5,142 bases of DNA from DASSBG01 sp035703755. GTDB taxonomy: Bacteria > Pseudomonadota > Gammaproteobacteria > Xanthomonadales > Rhodanobacteraceae. The notes beneath the pieces were generated by a model. The model made no database searches and was not told the DNA's origin. It saw only the letters and a program-made list of their open reading frames with translations. The stretch spans positions 1 to 5,142 of the forward strand of contig DASSXP010000307.1 in NCBI GenBank assembly GCA_035703755.1. Direction: 5' to 3'. Shown here one piece after another: positions 5,042-5,142 of the stretch; within the stretch, counting starts at the first letter, position 1, and every line of letters starts with the position of its first letter. The position numbers were made by a program, and so were the translations under genes.

Positions 5042-5142
5042 CTCGTGATGTCCGCCGAAAACGCGCCGCCTCGCCAACATCACCTTGGCGGCAAGACGCT
5101 GTCCGGACAGGCGGCAAGCGCCTCGATTTGCAACGAAAACAG
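5042..5142. other. Right-edge stretch with small repeats, no confident gene
   Basis: The stretch contains a CGCCAA/TTGGCG hairpin (5072-5090, 7-nt loop), a 12-bp perfect palindrome CTGTCCGGACAG (5099-5110), an AGGCG/CGCCT hairpin (5109-5123), and a 9-bp direct repeat GGCGGCAAG (5087-5095 and 5110-5118). A rightward frame opens at ATG 5048 and runs off the window. A leftward frame enters from the edge and stops at 5030. Neither has a ribosome site or recognisable domain within view. Confidence 0.4.

Noticed and set aside
1..5142. Defence system, CRISPR array, prophage, insertion sequence or RNA gene
   Set aside because: No repeat-spacer pattern, transposase, integrase, tRNA-like cloverleaf or defence domain was seen on either strand. 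All large frames belong to ordinary metabolic, regulatory or transport families.

Overview
The window is GC-rich (about 60-65% by eye) and densely coded, with short intergenic gaps and ordinary bacterial start sites. The proteins look gammaproteobacterial. The left-hand gene pair matches the beta-alanine catabolism locus of Pseudomonas, the ABC exporter pair is close to E. coli YadG/YadH, and the last gap carries Pseudomonas-type REP hairpins. A Pseudomonadales, Xanthomonadales or Nevskiales-like chromosome fits; the sequence does not settle the genus. There are no mobile genes, phage genes, CRISPR arrays or tRNA/rRNA genes.

Left block (1-1614): the first 189 codons of an omega-amino acid:pyruvate aminotransferase (BauA type) run leftward off the window. 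A LysR-type regulator (BauR type) is transcribed away from it. The 96-bp gap between them holds the bauA ribosome site, two inverted repeats, and a near-perfect 18-bp palindrome lying across the regulator's start codon. The likely job is beta-alanine/omega-amino acid use, with the regulator controlling the aminotransferase and possibly itself.

Middle block (1596-4062, minus strand): an ABC-2 exporter ATPase (yadG-like) and its permease (yadH-like) overlap by 4 bp (ATGA) and are clearly co-translated. A membrane-anchored SIMPL/DUF541 protein follows 44 bp later. The SIMPL gene and the LysR gene are convergent and overlap by 19 bp, leaving no room for a conventional terminator between them.

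Right block (4063-5142): an 83-bp gap separates yadG from a rightward FAD/NAD(P)H oxidoreductase of the ferredoxin-reductase family. A symmetric TATCATA in this gap can serve as a -10 element on both strands. After the oxidoreductase come two inverted REP-like hairpins (a REPIN arrangement) with compensatory stem changes, a weak terminator candidate, and about 100 bp rich in small repeats with no confident gene.

No undescribed multi-gene system is evident. The most unexpected signal is a 13-bp sequence shared exactly by the two divergent intergenic regions, 3.4 kb apart. It is partly palindromic and could be a common operator.
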